From Pseudanabaena yagii GIHE-NHR1 (GTDB lineage: Bacteria; Cyanobacteriota; Cyanobacteriia; Pseudanabaenales; Pseudanabaenaceae), in NCBI RefSeq assembly GCF_012863495.1, contig NZ_JAAVJL010000001.1, forward strand, positions 1,426,001 to 1,490,000: 64,000 nt of DNA. Direction: 5' to 3'. The position numbers and the translations under genes are program-made. Within the stretch, counting starts at the first letter, position 1. Each line of letters starts with the position of its first letter. Under the pieces are notes generated by a model. It worked only from the letters and a program-made list of their open reading frames with translations, had not been told where the DNA came from and did not search any database. Positions 27,268 through 36,924 of this stretch are shown here, one piece after another.

Positions 27268-29523
27268 GTGTCAGATGTAATAGAACTGCAAGGGCGATAT
27301 TTTGTCCCCGCCGATCGCTTGCCAATTCCTGAATGGGGATGTGTCCTTAGCGATCGCTTGCAACCGACCTTAACCCTTAAGGATGACGACCTATTTCTGA
27401 TTACCGACATCCTTGGCAATATTTCAGGCTGCATTACCGATGGGGCGATCGCTAGTTTGGGATTGTTTTGTCGAGATACCCGTTTCTTGAGTCGTTTAGA
27501 ACTGCAAATTGAAGGGCGATCTCCAATTTTATTGAGTAGTAGCGCTCAAAAGGGATTTGCCCTTTCTATCCTATGTGCAAATCCGCGCATTGATGATCGG
27601 ATTCCTGCGGAAACTATCGGGATTCAACGGGAAATTGCGCTGAATGGAGGCTTATTTGAAGAAATTACGCTGACCAATTATGGTACTGAAGCAATTACAT
27701 TTCAATTAAGTCTCAGCTTTGATGCCGATTTTGTTGATTTATTTGATGTGCGGGGCTTTGAGCGCAAACAGCGCGGCACAATTCTCCGTCAAATAGAATC
27801 AAATTCTCTCGATTCCCACAATTCCTATCAACTGCCGCAACATTGCCACGAATTGACAATGGCATATCAAGGACTTGATGGTGCATTAATGGAATCCCAT
27901 ATTCAATTTATGCATCGCCTTCCTGATTACCTGTCAGGCTATACATCGGTTTGGAATATCGCTCTTGCTCCCCATGAAACAGTGCGTTTGGGATATCGCC
28001 TACAAATGCTGATGAATCATCAGCCCGTTTCTAACGTTCATGCGCCGATGACCTTGTTGCAAGCTAAGGCTGCCGAATTGATCGAAGAACAGGAATGGCG
28101 ATCGGCTATTACCCAAATCCGTACCAATAATCGCACCTTTAACCAAATTATCGAACGCGCTGAACATGATATCTATCTATTGCGCCAGAGCTTTGGCGAG
28201 CGCAAAGTTCTCTCCGCAGGAGTTCCTTGGTTTGCCACCCTCTTTGGGCGTGATGCCATCATTTCGGCGGCTCAGACCTTAATTCTCGATCCTGCGATCG
28301 CTCGCGATACGCTGCATATTTTGGCAGAGTATCAGGGCAAGATTGATGATCAGTGGCGAGAGGAAGAAGAAGGGAAAATTCTTCATGAAATGCGATTTGG
28401 AGAGATGGCAAGATGTCAAGAAATTCCCCATACACCCTACTATGGCACGATTGATGCTACTCCACTTTGGCTAATGCTCTATGCTGAATACTTCGCATGG
28501 ACGCAGGATTTCGATACCCTCGATCGCCTATGGGACAATGCGATCGCCGCCATGGAATGGATCGATCGCAATATGCGTGAGACGGGCTATCTCCGCTACC
28601 ATCGCCAATCCCAAAGAGGTTTGCAAAATCAAGGTTGGAAGGACTCAGGCAATTGCATCGTTGATCGACATGGCAAACTCGCGCAGGGTGCGATCGCCCT
28701 GTGTGAAGTGCAAGGCTATGTCTACGCTGCAAAAATCCGCTTGAGCGAACTTGCCATCTTGAAAAAGCGCCACGACTTAAGCGATCGCTGGCAAAAGGAC
28801 GCTCGCGATCTGCAAATGCGCTTTAATCGTGACTTTTGGTTGCCCGATCTCGACTATTGCGCCCTTGCCCTTGATGGCGAAGGGAAACCCGTAGATAGCA
28901 TCACCTCTAACCCCGGTCATTGCCTCAACCTCGGCATTTTCACCCCCGAAAAAGCCCGTAGTGTTGCCGAACGTCTTCGCGCTCCCGATCTCTTTAACGG
29001 TTGGGGAATTCGCACCCTTAGTAATCAATCTCCCGCCTATAATCCAATGGGTTATCACGTTGGTTCCGTCTGGCCGCACGACAATAGCTTAATTGCCCAA
29101 GGCTTGCGATCGCTAGGACTAATTGATCAAGCTCTCGAAGTTGCCCAAGGCATCTTTGCTATGACGGCTCACCAGCCCTATCAGCGTCCACCTGAGCTAT
29201 TTTGTGGCTATGAACGGACAGGCGATCGCGAACCTGTGCAATATCCTGTGGCTTGTTCCCCACAAGCATGGGCATCTGGCACAATTTTCCAATTGCTGCA
29301 CATGATGATTAATCTAGTTCCCAATGCTCCCGAAAATCATCTACGCATCATCGATCCCGCCCTCCCCGCATCCATCGACTATCTATCCCTCAAAAATTTG
29401 CGAATAGGTTCCACATGGCTCGATCTCGAATTTGTCCGTCAAAATTCCACCTCCACGATAGGAACTACTGCTTGCCGCGTCACCGATAAGCGAGGCAATC
29501 TGCGCGTAGTCATTGAAGCATAA
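27268..29523 (+). CDS. Amylo-alpha-1,6-glucosidase (COG3408, GDE family)
   Basis: 751 residues with a GTG start at 27268, preceded by GGGGAA at a somewhat long spacing. Residues ~20-280 are a beta-rich N-terminal domain of the bacterial glycogen-debranching type (SLGLFCRDTRFLSRLELQ, then EEITLTNYGTE). Residues ~300-740 form the (alpha/alpha)6 barrel with AGVPWFATLFGRDAIISA, YYGTIDATPLWLMLYAEY, NQGWKDSGNCIVDRHG, VQGYVYAAKIRLSELA and YHVGSVWPHDNSLIAQGL. These motifs are shared with debranching amylo-1,6-glucosidases, although the true substrate of many cyanobacterial members is unknown. Its place after the SPS-like gene suggests a role in sucrose or alpha-glucan turnover. Confidence 0.87.
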   Translation: MSDVIELQGRYFVPADRLPIPEWGCVLSDRLQPTLTLKDDDLFLITDILGNISGCITDGAIASLGLFCRDTRFLSRLELQIEGRSPILLSSSAQKGFALSILCANPRIDDRIPAETIGIQREIALNGGLFEEITLTNYGTEAITFQLSLSFDADFVDLFDVRGFERKQRGTILRQIESNSLDSHNSYQLPQHCHELTMAYQGLDGALMESHIQFMHRLPDYLSGYTSVWNIALAPHETVRLGYRLQMLMNHQPVSNVHAPMTLLQAKAAELIEEQEWRSAITQIRTNNRTFNQIIERAEHDIYLLRQSFGERKVLSAGVPWFATLFGRDAIISAAQTLILDPAIARDTLHILAEYQGKIDDQWREEEEGKILHEMRFGEMARCQEIPHTPYYGTIDATPLWLMLYAEYFAWTQDFDTLDRLWDNAIAAMEWIDRNMRETGYLRYHRQSQRGLQNQGWKDSGNCIVDRHGKLAQGAIALCEVQGYVYAAKIRLSELAILKKRHDLSDRWQKDARDLQMRFNRDFWLPDLDYCALALDGEGKPVDSITSNPGHCLNLGIFTPEKARSVAERLRAPDLFNGWGIRTLSNQSPAYNPMGYHVGSVWPHDNSLIAQGLRSLGLIDQALEVAQGIFAMTAHQPYQRPPELFCGYERTGDREPVQYPVACSPQAWASGTIFQLLHMMINLVPNAPENHLRIIDPALPASIDYLSLKNLRIGSTWLDLEFVRQNSTSTIGTTACRVTDKRGNLRVVIEA

Positions 29524-29536
29524 ATATATCTGCTAG

Positions 29537-29573
29537 AAAAGGAGTGGCGGCGCGATGCGCCGCCACTCCTTTT
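29537..29573. terminator. Perfect hairpin between convergent genes, 17-bp stem
   Basis: AAAAGGAGTGGCGGCGC / GCGCCGCCACTCCTTTT around GAT. Short A/T runs at the base on both strands suit a bidirectional terminator. Confidence 0.85.
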
Positions 29574-29586
29574 GATCGATACAAGC

Positions 29587-30555
29587 TTATGCTAGTTCAA
29601 AACTAAATCTGGAAAAATCGCGATTTACTGACTGAAACTTGGTCTTGACACCACTGCGGCGAATACCTCCATCATGAATATCAAACCCCACAATCTCACC
29701 CTCTAACTCAGGAATTACGCGACAGGCATATAGACCATATTTTTCAGGCATCAATACATGGGGTCTACCTTGCAATTGCTGAAAATCCGATCCCGTAAAT
29801 CCCTGTAACCCACCAGCCTGCCTAGTCACCGCCGAAAAATCATTCTTTGCCCATGAAGAAAAGACTAGTTCATATTTACCTTGGGAATCAAGGTACAGTT
29901 GGGGCACTTCCATTTCTGAATAACAACAGGGCTTGAGGATCGGATCGAGGTATTCCCATTCTCCTTTCGAGAAATTATTTTCTTTGAGTTTAAGTAAACC
30001 CACAACCCCATTACGACCGATTGGATCATCCGTTGACTTGGCAGAGAGTAACATATACACCTGTCCTTGATCTTGAAATAAAAACGGATCGCGCCAAGCA
30101 TGGGGAGAAAGATCGCCAAGGGAGCTTTTAATTTGGTAACAATACTCAGGGCGAATCCGAATTGAGGACATCTGCCAGCGATCGCTCCAAATATTATCGG
30201 TATAGGCAACCCCAATATTTTGGGTCATACCATCGTCCTGTTCACGGTTGCGCGAGGTATAAAACAATAAAAATCCATTCTTGATCTTGATGACATCACC
30301 ACTCCAAATAGAAGTATTTGCCCAATGGTGCTTCGGTGGCTTCAAAATATCGAATTCTTTCTCGTCGCCCCACTCCATCCGCAAGAAATCAGAGGTAACA
30401 GCATGACCAACACAAGCTGCATGATGATGTTTCTCAGAAGGTACTAGAATCTCATCAGCGTTGAGATAAAACACATGATATAGAGCCGTCTCAGGCTCAA
30501 AGTAATACCAAAAATCCCAAACATATCGATAGGGATGTCTCATGCTTGGAAACAT
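29587..30555 (-). CDS. GH32/GH43-like five-bladed beta-propeller protein, possible fructosidase
   Basis: 322 residues, with no signal peptide, so presumably cytoplasmic. Motifs of the GH32/GH68/GH43 superfamily are visible: RYVWDFWYYF near residue 14 (position of the catalytic Asp), SIWSGDVIKIKNGFLLFYTSR, the strongly diagnostic HAWRDPFLF (RDP motif) near residue 155, and SEMEVPQLYLD near 222 (likely general acid Glu). A link to sucrose or fructan hydrolysis is plausible because the neighbouring cluster handles sucrose, but invertase activity cannot be read from sequence alone; GH32 enzymes normally have WMNDPNG at the first motif and this one does not. It converges with the amylo-glucosidase gene. 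Confidence 0.7.
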   Translation of the reverse strand: MFPSMRHPYRYVWDFWYYFEPETALYHVFYLNADEILVPSEKHHHAACVGHAVTSDFLRMEWGDEKEFDILKPPKHHWANTSIWSGDVIKIKNGFLLFYTSRNREQDDGMTQNIGVAYTDNIWSDRWQMSSIRIRPEYCYQIKSSLGDLSPHAWRDPFLFQDQGQVYMLLSAKSTDDPIGRNGVVGLLKLKENNFSKGEWEYLDPILKPCCYSEMEVPQLYLDSQGKYELVFSSWAKNDFSAVTRQAGGLQGFTGSDFQQLQGRPHVLMPEKYGLYACRVIPELEGEIVGFDIHDGGIRRSGVKTKFQSVNRDFSRFSFELA

Positions 30556-30693
30556 AATGCCTATAGATTTAAAGGACTTAACAAATCTATATGATTTTAA
30601 CGCGAGTTCATCCGAGCTTAATAAGCAGTTCAGCTTAAGATGTTACAAATAACCCACGGACGTTAACTTTCACGATTTTACTGCTAAGCCATA

Positions 30694-32178
30694 ATGCCGC
30701 GTATTCCTCAATTAACCTACGATCGCGGGACGCTCATCCTTCATCCACCACCTAAGGGCAAAGCATGGATTGAGTTTGCCACATGGGACGATCGCATTGA
30801 GAAATTTCGCATCCCTGCATACCACTACCGCGAATTAATCTTGACCTTGCGATCAGAGGGAATTGCGATCGAGGATAAATCACGGAAATATAGCGAGATT
30901 AACCTGACTGCTCATACCCAAATGGAACCATATCCCCATCAGAGTCAGGCTTTAGCCGCATGGCAGCGGGTGGGGAAACAAGGGGTAGTCGTTTTGCCTA
31001 CTGCCGCAGGTAAGACCTATTTAGCGCAGTTAGCCATGCAAGCAACTAACCGCAGTACCTTGATCGTCGTGCCAACCCTAGATTTGATGCATCAGTGGTA
31101 CGCGCATTTATTGGCGGCTTTTCCTGATGTAGAGATTGGACTATTGGGCGGCGGCTCACGCGATCGCACCGCGATTTTAGTTGCTACCTACGACAGTGCT
31201 GCCATTCAAGCGGAAGCTCTAGGCAATCTCTACGGCTTACTCATATTTGATGAATGTCATCATTTACCGACGGATTTCTTTCGGGTGATTGCTGAATATG
31301 CGATCGCCCCCTATCGACTGGGCTTAACCGCCACTCCTGAACGTAGCGATGGCAAACACGCAGATTTAGAACTGCTCATTGGCGAAGAAGTTTATCGCAA
31401 ATCTGCCGAAGAACTTTCAGGGCAAGCCCTTGCGGAACACAAAATTGTGCAGATCAAAGTTTCTCTCTCTGCTCAAGAGCGCGATCGCTACGATGCCCTA
31501 ATTAAAACCCGTAATCAATTTCTCAAAGAAGCCAAAATTTCCCTTGGTAGTTTAGAAGGCTGGCAAAGATTTGTGCAAGCCAGTGCGCGATCGCAGGCAG
31601 GTCGTCGCGCCATGCTTGCCCATCGGGAATCAAAGGAATTATCACTCGGTACAGAGGCAAAATTGCGAGTTCTCGCTGATCTACTAGCGCAGCACTTTCC
31701 TGAGCGCATTTTAATTTTTACCAATGACAACGCTACGGTTTATCGCATTTCTAAAGATTTGTTAATTCCTGCGCTCACCCACCAAACTCCTGTCAAAGAA
31801 CGCCATGAAATCCTGACTTACTTTCGCGAAGGTAAATATAAAACCCTCGTTACTTCCCATGTGCTAAACGAAGGTGTCGATGTGCCCGATGCTCGGATTG
31901 CCATCCTCCTATCAGGTACAGGTTCTGCCCGTGAATATATTCAACGCTTAGGAAGGGTACTCAGACGCGGTAGTGAAGCTAATAAACAAGCAATTCTCTA
32001 TGAAGTTGTGACTGAAGATACCAGTGAAGAAAGAACCTCTGAACGTCGGAGGGGCATTGAGCGATCGCGCCCAGAGCCACAGTCAGACAAGGTAATTCAG
32101 ATAGGAATTCACTATGGTAAAGACATGCAAAAAACGCAGCCGATCGCTGCTGAAGAACCTAGAGATTACACTCCTTAG
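30694..32178 (+). CDS. XPB/Ssl2-like superfamily II DNA helicase
   Basis: 494 residues. The N-terminal ~75 residues (LTYDRGTLILHPPP, EFATWDDRIEKFRIPAYHY) match the DNA-damage-recognition-like domain of archaeal and bacterial XPB. Helicase lobe 1: Q-like PYPHQSQALAAW, Walker A LPTAAGKTYLA, DEAH-type motif FDECHH, motif III LGLTATPERSDG. Lobe 2: ILIFTNDNATVYRIS, VTSHVLNEGVDVPDA and QRLGRVLRRGSE. XPB helicases unwind DNA in repair, often with the nuclease Bax1; no Bax1 (DUF790) gene is adjacent here. The last codons, RDYTP and the stop, are supplied by the outer inverted repeat of a MITE-like element. Confidence 0.88.
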   Translation: MPRIPQLTYDRGTLILHPPPKGKAWIEFATWDDRIEKFRIPAYHYRELILTLRSEGIAIEDKSRKYSEINLTAHTQMEPYPHQSQALAAWQRVGKQGVVVLPTAAGKTYLAQLAMQATNRSTLIVVPTLDLMHQWYAHLLAAFPDVEIGLLGGGSRDRTAILVATYDSAAIQAEALGNLYGLLIFDECHHLPTDFFRVIAEYAIAPYRLGLTATPERSDGKHADLELLIGEEVYRKSAEELSGQALAEHKIVQIKVSLSAQERDRYDALIKTRNQFLKEAKISLGSLEGWQRFVQASARSQAGRRAMLAHRESKELSLGTEAKLRVLADLLAQHFPERILIFTNDNATVYRISKDLLIPALTHQTPVKERHEILTYFREGKYKTLVTSHVLNEGVDVPDARIAILLSGTGSAREYIQRLGRVLRRGSEANKQAILYEVVTEDTSEERTSERRRGIERSRPEPQSDKVIQIGIHYGKDMQKTQPIAAEEPRDYTP

Positions 32179-32308
32179 GGACTTGCTATTAATTAAAGTA
32201 CCTGTGGCTTCGACTTCGCTCAGCCAACGTTAGCTGAGCGAAATCGAAGCTAGATAACTTTGGTGTGACATTTTTTATCCGCAAGTCTCTTAGTTAAGGA
32301 GTGTAATC
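32164..32308. mobile_element. MITE-like element overlapping the end of the helicase gene, copy 1
   Basis: Outer inverted repeats GATTACACTCCTTA (32164-32177) and TAAGGAGTGTAATC (32295-32308) enclose a second pair, GGGACTTGC and GCAAGTCTC. The inside carries a central hairpin, CTTCGACTTCGCTCAGC (32208-32224) / GCTGAGCGAAATCGAAG (32233-32249). A second copy of the inner part is at 37393-37497. No transposase gene is present. Confidence 0.75.
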
Positions 32309-32491
32309 ACCTACGGTGCGAAGACCCACACATGATGAAAAACCTCTACTTTTGAAAGATATACATTTTTTGACGTAAGAAGCCAGAAAAGATCGTTTAA
32401 AATAAGTTATGCCAATTCCTGAAATTGTAAATTCATTTTTGGGAATCAGTATTTAGAAAGCGATCAAGCGATCATTAATTTAGTGGTAGCT

Positions 32492-33670
32492 ATGGAACTT
32501 GCAGCCTATATCTATGATGCGTGGGCTTATGAACAGGCTCAATTAGAATCTTCAGATGCAGATCTGCTGACTTGTAATGCAACGGACAATCCTAAATCTC
32601 AGGTAGAGCAACCTGTCTGGAATTTAGCGATGAAGAGGTGGCGTTCGTATGTGCTATCAGCGATCGCTATTACAGGAATGAATAGCTTGAACTTAAGTTT
32701 CAGTCAGACTGCTGAAGCGAGACGATACCTTGAGCCATCGGTAAATACGGCTCCATGGTGTGAAAATTTATATCTTTGCAATACTAGCTATGTCTTAGAG
32801 GTACAGACATTATTAGCTCAACAGGGGTTTGCTGTCGGTGAAATTGATGGCGTTTATGGCAGGCAAACCAAGAGAGCAGTAATTGCCTTTCAAAAATCCC
32901 AAGGAAATTTGTTAATTGACGGTATCCCTGGAGCAAAAACTCTAGCTTTGCTGAGAAATGCGGCTAAAGACGGTTCTAGAAGTTATGTATCACCTAGTCC
33001 AAAATCTACGGGGCGAGATCCGATTGATAGCGCAATAGTAATTACGCGCCCTAATCCTCAACTTATAGGTTTTTCTGAAGGCTCAGAGATTGGTAACTTG
33101 CAGATTTTACTCAAACAGAGGGGCTTTTATCAGGGCGTAATTGACGGGCAACAGGGGCAGTCTACTACTGATGCAATCTGGAAAGCACAAAGAGCCTATG
33201 GTTTACCCCTAGATGGATTTGCAGGTCCTTTGACAATTCGGGCTTTGCTAGCTGGCGGTACTAATGTTCCCCTTTCTCTACCTGCTTTTAGCCCCACACC
33301 CATAGGAAAAGCGAGTAAAGAGATTTGGGAAATTCAAGGTTTACTGCAAAAGCGTGGTTTTTATGACGGAGAACTTAACGGGCAATATGACCTGCGTACT
33401 AGAAACAGCATTGTTGATGCTCAAAATGCCTATGGACAAAAAACTACAGGAGACATAAGTCCAGAATTAGTTGCATCCCTCAACGGACAAACGATTGAAA
33501 CCACGAGCAATGTTCAAGCCTCTCAAAATGTCCAAACTGCACCAAGCTCTACCAATACTAACGATATTCGACCTAGCCCTAATGTTCCATCAAGGAGTGA
33601 TTCTCAAGTGCCGCCAACTTCTAGCCAAAACTTACCTACGCCAACTTCACAAAATACAAATTCATCCTAA
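32492..33670 (+). CDS. Peptidoglycan-binding domain protein with three PG_binding_1 repeats
   Basis: 392 residues from the ATG at 32492 (MELAAYIYDAWAYEQAQ), chosen because the downstream paralogue starts MELLAYIQEEF at the same place. A hydrophobic segment (~50-75, VLSAIAITGMNSLNLSFS) followed by QTAEA acts as a membrane anchor or internal signal. Three PG_binding_1 domains follow (~105-155, 200-250, 280-330), each with VQ.LL...GF..G.IDG.YG..T...I...Q motifs. The last ~60 residues are Ser/Pro/Thr-rich and probably disordered. It likely attaches to the cell wall; no catalytic domain is present. It probably shares function with the paralogue 100 nt downstream. Confidence 0.85.
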   Translation: MELAAYIYDAWAYEQAQLESSDADLLTCNATDNPKSQVEQPVWNLAMKRWRSYVLSAIAITGMNSLNLSFSQTAEARRYLEPSVNTAPWCENLYLCNTSYVLEVQTLLAQQGFAVGEIDGVYGRQTKRAVIAFQKSQGNLLIDGIPGAKTLALLRNAAKDGSRSYVSPSPKSTGRDPIDSAIVITRPNPQLIGFSEGSEIGNLQILLKQRGFYQGVIDGQQGQSTTDAIWKAQRAYGLPLDGFAGPLTIRALLAGGTNVPLSLPAFSPTPIGKASKEIWEIQGLLQKRGFYDGELNGQYDLRTRNSIVDAQNAYGQKTTGDISPELVASLNGQTIETTSNVQASQNVQTAPSSTNTNDIRPSPNVPSRSDSQVPPTSSQNLPTPTSQNTNSS

Positions 33671-33769
33671 CTAGAAACTTTTCGGAACATCGAACCATCT
33701 AAGCAATCTCAAAACATCTGCTTAAAGCTTTCTCATTAATCCCTCTCAATAATTCAATAAGGTCTAATT

Positions 33770-35644
33770 ATGGAACTCCTAGCTTATATTCAAGAAGAAT
33801 TTGTCTGTGATGATCAAGCGATCGCTACAGCCGACAATATTTCTACAAATGCCAATATGGAAACTACTTTTCAAACTTGGCTCAAAAAGTTAACGACTAA
33901 ATCCGCCAAACTAAGCTTGAATGTAATTCTTGCCAGTACCACACTCCTTATTGGATTAGGCTCGACTCTAACAGCGATCGCTGAAGTTACACCATCGTCA
34001 GATGTGAAGTACGTCCAATCATTACTAGCTAAAAATGGTTTTGATCCAGGAGCGATCGATGGTGTTGCTGGGTCATCTACTAAAAATGCCATCATCCGTG
34101 CTCAACAGTCCCTCGGACTAGCTCCCGATGGTGTGGCAGGTAGCCGCACGATCGCTGCGCTTGAAAATGGTGCACCTGTTGCCAAAGTGGAGGCAAAAGC
34201 TAGTGAAAGTGATACGACTAGCGCCTCAGTTCCTAGTTCATCGGTGATGAATCTTCAGAAGTTACTCGCAGATCGTGGTTTTTACAATGGTGCAGTCGAT
34301 GGCATCATGGGCAACCAAACCCGTAATGCTATCATTGCGGCTCAAAAAGCCTATAATCTTACCCCCGATGGTGTGGCAGGTCCTCAAACCCTCGCAGCGC
34401 TAGAGTCCGATGGTAGCAAAACAGCAACTATTGCTATTAGTACTAGTAATACCTCTACGACTAAAAGTACTGAAGTTGCCAATTTACAAGAGCTACTCAG
34501 CAAGCGTGGTTTTTACAATGGTGCAGTCGATGGCATCATGGGCAATCAGACCCGTAGCGCCATCATTGCGGCTCAGAAAAATTATGGCTTAACCGCCGAT
34601 GGCATTGCTGGCTCTAAGACTATTGCGGCTTTGGAGTCAGGAAGTAGTAAGGTCAATATTGCGGCTAAAAATACCACCACTACCACAGAATCTAAAGATG
34701 CGGTAAAAGCTAGTGATAGCAATGTTGCCTCAGTACAACAGTTGCTTGCCAAACGTGGTTTTTATAATGGTGCGATCGACGGTATCAAGGGCAATCAAAC
34801 TAAAGCAGCAATAATTGCTGCTCAAAATGCCTATGGCTTGACTCCTGATGGGATTGCAGGTGCTCAAACCGTAGCGGCTTTACAGAAAGATGCACCGACA
34901 TCCTCTACCGCAACTAAAGCAACCGCTCCAACCAACCAAGCAGCTAAGTCAAGTGCGACAACAGATGAGAATGTTGCTAATTTACAAAATCTGCTCACCG
35001 ATCGCGGATTTTACTCAGGACCAATCACAGGTTTTCTCGGTCCTCGGACTAAAGCCGCCATCATCTCTGCCCAGAAAGCCTATGGCTTAACTCCTGATGG
35101 GGTTGCAGGTGCACAGACCATTGCCGCATTAGAATCAGGTGCTCCTCGCCAACAGCAGATTACTGTAAATAACACCCCCACTGTACGGGTACAACCACAA
35201 GTAGTCACCCCACAAGCTACGCCTCAGCCTCAGTTACAGCCCAAGATTCAAGTACAGCCTCAGGCTCCACAGGTACAACCGCAAGCGAAGGCAACTCAAC
35301 CTGCAACTCAAGCTACACCTCAAGCCCAAGTTACACCTCAAGCTACTGCCCAACCTCAAGCAACGGTTAAACCTCAAGTTCAGCCTACTCCCGCCACCCC
35401 AATCGCAACTGCAACTGCAACGCCACAGGCAAGTGCCAGTAATGCTCAGATTGTTGAGTTGCAGAACCTATTGGCTAAGCGCGGTTTCTATAATGGCAAG
35501 GCTGATGGTGTCTTAACGGCTGAAACTCGCAATGCGATCGTCAGGGCGCAAAATTTTTACACGATTACACCTGCCGATGGCTCACCAAGCAATAAACTGA
35601 TTGATAGTCTTAGTAAAGATACATTCATTTCTGAAGGCAATTAA
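33770..35644 (+). CDS. Peptidoglycan-binding protein with six PG_binding_1 repeats and a PQ-rich linker
   Basis: 624 residues. N-terminus MELLAYIQEEFVCDDQ, then a membrane segment (~45-70). Six PG_binding_1 domains: five in tandem (about 80-132, 160-212, 232-285, 320-372 and 402-455), then a Pro/Gln/Thr-rich linker (~460-560) and a sixth at ~568-615. Repeats two and three share a nearly identical DNA stretch (34273-34315 and 34504-34546), pointing to recent duplication or gene conversion. The binding domains recognise peptidoglycan, but no hydrolase domain is visible, so the protein is probably structural. The next gene starts 5 nt after its stop. Confidence 0.88.
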   Translation: MELLAYIQEEFVCDDQAIATADNISTNANMETTFQTWLKKLTTKSAKLSLNVILASTTLLIGLGSTLTAIAEVTPSSDVKYVQSLLAKNGFDPGAIDGVAGSSTKNAIIRAQQSLGLAPDGVAGSRTIAALENGAPVAKVEAKASESDTTSASVPSSSVMNLQKLLADRGFYNGAVDGIMGNQTRNAIIAAQKAYNLTPDGVAGPQTLAALESDGSKTATIAISTSNTSTTKSTEVANLQELLSKRGFYNGAVDGIMGNQTRSAIIAAQKNYGLTADGIAGSKTIAALESGSSKVNIAAKNTTTTTESKDAVKASDSNVASVQQLLAKRGFYNGAIDGIKGNQTKAAIIAAQNAYGLTPDGIAGAQTVAALQKDAPTSSTATKATAPTNQAAKSSATTDENVANLQNLLTDRGFYSGPITGFLGPRTKAAIISAQKAYGLTPDGVAGAQTIAALESGAPRQQQITVNNTPTVRVQPQVVTPQATPQPQLQPKIQVQPQAPQVQPQAKATQPATQATPQAQVTPQATAQPQATVKPQVQPTPATPIATATATPQASASNAQIVELQNLLAKRGFYNGKADGVLTAETRNAIVRAQNFYTITPADGSPSNKLIDSLSKDTFISEGN

Positions 35645-35649
35645 GTCAG

Positions 35650-36450
35650 ATGCGGTTCCGTAATCTTGCGATTAACTTGAGTGCGATCGCCTTTTTTGCT
35701 GCGATCGCACTCAGCTTGCAATTTCCTAAGTTAAATCAACGCTTAACTGGACAGACCCTAGAAGAAACTCGTAAGGGGGTCAGAGAAGAAGAAGCTCGGC
35801 TGAAGGTAATTCGGCAGCTACCTTCCCGTGGTTTTGGCTTTAACAACATGATTGCCAACTTTACCTTTTTACAATTTCTGCAATACTTTGGCGACGATAT
35901 TTCCAGAAATAAATTTCAAACTGGATATAGTCTCAGTCCACGCTATTTTGAAAATATCATCGAGCGCGACCCTCGCTTCTTGAGTAGCTATCTATATATG
36001 TCAGCTAGCGTATCAATGTTTGCAGGAGCACCGAGAGATGCCATCAATATTTATGAAAAAGGATTGCGATCGCTTAATCCCGATATCCAACCCACTGCCT
36101 ATACTATTTGGCGATATAAAGCCACTGATCATCTATTATTTCTCGGCGATGCCAAAGGTGCGAGAGAGTCATATCTCAAAGCGTCTGAATGGGCTGATCG
36201 TGTTAGTCCAACTGCAAAAACCTTTGAAGATCCTAAGCTAGCAGCAGATCTATCTCGTCAATCAGCAAAGTGGTTAGAAGAGGATCGGGATCTCACCAAA
36301 GCACAGGTAGGAGCTTGGTCTCTAGTTTTACAAAATGCTGTAGATAAGAAAACAGTACAAATTGTTGCTCAAGAGGTAGAGAAGCTGGGCATGAAAATCG
36401 AAATTCAAAATGACAGACTAGTTATTGTCCCAAAAAATTCCTCTAAATAA
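35650..36450 (+). CDS. Conserved membrane-anchored helical (TPR-like) protein
   Basis: 266 residues. It starts with a signal anchor (NLAINLSAIAFFAAIALSL). Then follow a charged stretch (LEETRKGVREEEARLKVIRQ) and a helical region whose pairs of helices resemble TPRs (SPRYFENIIERDPRFLSSYL, SVSMFAGAPRDAINIYEKGL, HLLFLGDAKGARESYLKASEWA). The C-terminal ~50 residues contain QVEKLG-type helices and the strand-like DRLVIVPKN. I know no function for it; homologous-looking proteins are seen in cyanobacteria. It is 5 nt after the peptidoglycan-binding gene, so an envelope role shared with it is likely. Confidence 0.75.
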   Translation: MRFRNLAINLSAIAFFAAIALSLQFPKLNQRLTGQTLEETRKGVREEEARLKVIRQLPSRGFGFNNMIANFTFLQFLQYFGDDISRNKFQTGYSLSPRYFENIIERDPRFLSSYLYMSASVSMFAGAPRDAINIYEKGLRSLNPDIQPTAYTIWRYKATDHLLFLGDAKGARESYLKASEWADRVSPTAKTFEDPKLAADLSRQSAKWLEEDRDLTKAQVGAWSLVLQNAVDKKTVQIVAQEVEKLGMKIEIQNDRLVIVPKNSSK

Positions 36451-36480
36451 GAAAGGGGTGCAAAGCACCCCTTTCTTATT
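36446..36480. terminator. Perfect bidirectional hairpin, 16-bp stem and AAA loop
   Basis: AATAAGAAAGGGGTGC / GCACCCCTTTCTTATT around AAA lies between convergent genes and overlaps the plus-strand stop codon. Confidence 0.85.
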
Positions 36481-36886
36481 AATTAGCTTGTAGCCATTTT
36501 TGGGCAGTTAAGCGTTGAATCACACCAAATACGAGCAAATCGAGAGGAGCTTTACGTTCATCGATCAAAAATGGTTCGATGGTGCTTGGCGATCGCCCTG
36601 CATCGGCACAGGAAAAAGCCTTCTGTGCATTGATATCTGACTTAGAAAAATAAACTGTAAATTGACGTAAACCCTGTGCCCATAAGCCACGTACTTGAGA
36701 ATTACTAAATTCTAATTGCAGGTCACTCACACCCTGCTTACCAAAGGCTTTGGTCAAAGCTGGTAGGTAATGGGTGTTAATAAATTCATCAAATGGCAAA
36801 TCTTCGATCGCAGGGGGCTTCTCGGCTTTAGGTTTCGCCGCAGGTTTTGCCTTAGGTTCTTCAGAGGTTGGTGCAGTTTCAGACAT
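36479..36886 (-). CDS. DUF2996 family protein
   Basis: 135 residues. An Ala/Lys/Pro-rich N-terminus (~1-25) is followed by a domain starting LPFDEFINTHYLPAL, with VSDLQLEFSNSQVRGLWAQG and FTVYFSKSDINAQKAFSCAD. This is the DUF2996 pattern, which is confined to cyanobacteria and plastid-bearing organisms. Function unknown. It lies 38 nt downstream of ndhM on the same strand and is probably cotranscribed with it, which hints at, but does not prove, a link to the NDH-1 complex. Confidence 0.8.
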   Translation of the reverse strand: MSETAPTSEEPKAKPAAKPKAEKPPAIEDLPFDEFINTHYLPALTKAFGKQGVSDLQLEFSNSQVRGLWAQGLRQFTVYFSKSDINAQKAFSCADAGRSPSTIEPFLIDERKAPLDLLVFGVIQRLTAQKWLQAN

Positions 36887-36924
36887 AGGTTTTTGAAATA
36901 TTGCTAAATAATTACTAAAGAAAT

